Shown here piece by piece: positions 4,878 through 5,237 of a DNA stretch of 5,237 bases; position 1 is the stretch's first letter, and every line of letters begins with the position of its first letter. The notes under the pieces are model-generated. The model did no database searches. It had not been told where the DNA came from and worked only from the letters and a program-made list of their open reading frames with translations. Source of the stretch: Candidatus Zipacnadia bacterium. GTDB lineage: Bacteria; Armatimonadota; UBA5377; JALGUK01. A program made the position numbers and the translations under genes. Where the stretch lies: positions 1-5,237 of the forward strand of contig JALGUK010000372.1 of assembly GCA_029820875.1 (NCBI GenBank). The letters are read 5' to 3'.

Positions 4878-5237
4878 GTGAGCACCTCCTCAGTGTAATA
4901 AAACCCATCTTGCAGTCTATCATACGAGTCGAGGATTGTCTACCTTTGCAGTTAGGAGACGTTGTATCAGTAAGTGGATAAAGTCCGGTTTAGTCCTGCG
5001 GATGTTGATAACAAAGACTCTAAAACAGGAGGAACACCGCACGGAACCCATCAAGAGGCGGGACCATCGGGGAGGGAAATGTAGTCGTGTACGGGAAAAG
5101 CTTGTCTGAGGCAGCTATCGGTGCGATACTGAACCTTTTCTAATCAGTCGGGCTTGTACCAGGTTCTTCAAAGGAATCCGGTGTTAATGAATACGAGGGC
5201 GCCAGGGAATTGCACAACGAGTTTCTCAACGGGGTGA
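4878..5237. other. Gene-poor right end with one doubtful open frame
   Basis: This 360-base stretch holds the TPR gene's ribosome site and upstream region, then nothing I can assign. Its base composition is lower in GC than the genes to the left (about 47% over 4981-5040 by count). On the plus strand one frame is open from 5024 to a TAA at 5141-5143 and continues in the same frame to the window edge. The two parts read protein-like in places: EGNVVVYGKSLSEAAIGAIL, then NEYEGARELHNEFLNGV. It has no ATG, and AGGAGG at 5027-5032 is followed by no usual start codon. It may be a decayed gene or chance. Confidence 0.3.
4919..4924 (-). promoter_or_regulatory. Weak candidate -10 element for the TPR gene
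   Basis: The minus strand reads TATGAT here, 5 of 6 with the sigma70 -10 consensus, about 40 bases before ATG 4877. No good -35 hexamer lies 16-18 bases upstream, so support is slight. Confidence 0.2.

Noticed and set aside
4044..4898. Plus-strand open frame (284 codons) opposite the TPR gene
   Set aside because: The minus strand encodes regular TPR helices behind a perfect AGGAGGTG site; the plus frame has no matching ribosome site and no domain pattern.
5002..5109. Small ORF of 35 codons beginning MLITKTLKQEEH
   Set aside because: No Shine-Dalgarno site lies before the ATG, the length is within chance expectation, and the peptide matches nothing I know.
5140..5237. Minus-strand open frame ending SLTPDSFEEPGTSPTD at the window edge
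   Set aside because: It is short and overlaps a competing plus-strand frame, with no ribosome site or recognisable motif to choose it.
4950..5237. Possible structured RNA or group II intron piece
   Set aside because: A GAACCT (5131-5136)/AGGTTC (5161-5166) pair is present, but I could not find domain V, a conserved intron end, or the consensus of a known riboswitch, RNase P or tmRNA.

Overview
This window most likely comes from an uncultured, moderately GC-rich environmental bacterium. The genes are dense, carry strong purine-rich Shine-Dalgarno sites, and have no introns. A secreted-type family 20 glycosidase with a long beta-rich C-terminus, beside a xylose-isomerase-like sugar enzyme, is a combination I associate with polysaccharide degraders such as Armatimonadota or Planctomycetota. 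No rRNA, tRNA or clade-specific marker is present, so this placement is inference. A palindromic intergenic repeat at the left edge is of a kind I recall from many metagenome-derived genomes.

Layout. Bases 1-99 are non-coding and hold the repeat. Bases 100-1667 form a two-gene leftward operon. It starts with a glyoxalase-II-like metallo-beta-lactamase-fold hydrolase (1667-990). After 40 bases follows a sugar phosphate isomerase/epimerase-like TIM-barrel gene (949-100), broken by a frameshift near base 505. A 91-bp divergent intergenic region separates this operon from a rightward family 20 glycoside hydrolase gene (1759-3977), with a plausible sigma70 promoter reading towards the hydrolase. 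That gene is split by a perfect 32-bp tandem duplication at 2446-2509. Deleting one copy in silico restores a 728-residue protein. A stable hairpin overlaps its last codons. Convergent to it lies a leftward TPR-repeat protein gene (4877-4104). The last 360 bases have no convincing gene, look lower in GC, and contain only a doubtful stop-interrupted frame.

How the genes may work together. The glycosidase would release sugars, probably N-acetylhexosamines, outside the cytoplasm. The isomerase/epimerase-like protein would act on sugars inside the cell, and the MBL hydrolase could remove a thioester or other by-product. This link rests only on proximity. Both sugar-related genes are interrupted as sequenced, by different kinds of lesion, so the locus is either decaying, switchable (for the duplication), or affected by assembly errors.

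I found no CRISPR array, complete mobile element, RNA gene or recognisable new multi-gene system. The item most worth checking is the perfect 32-bp duplication that switches the glycosidase frame.
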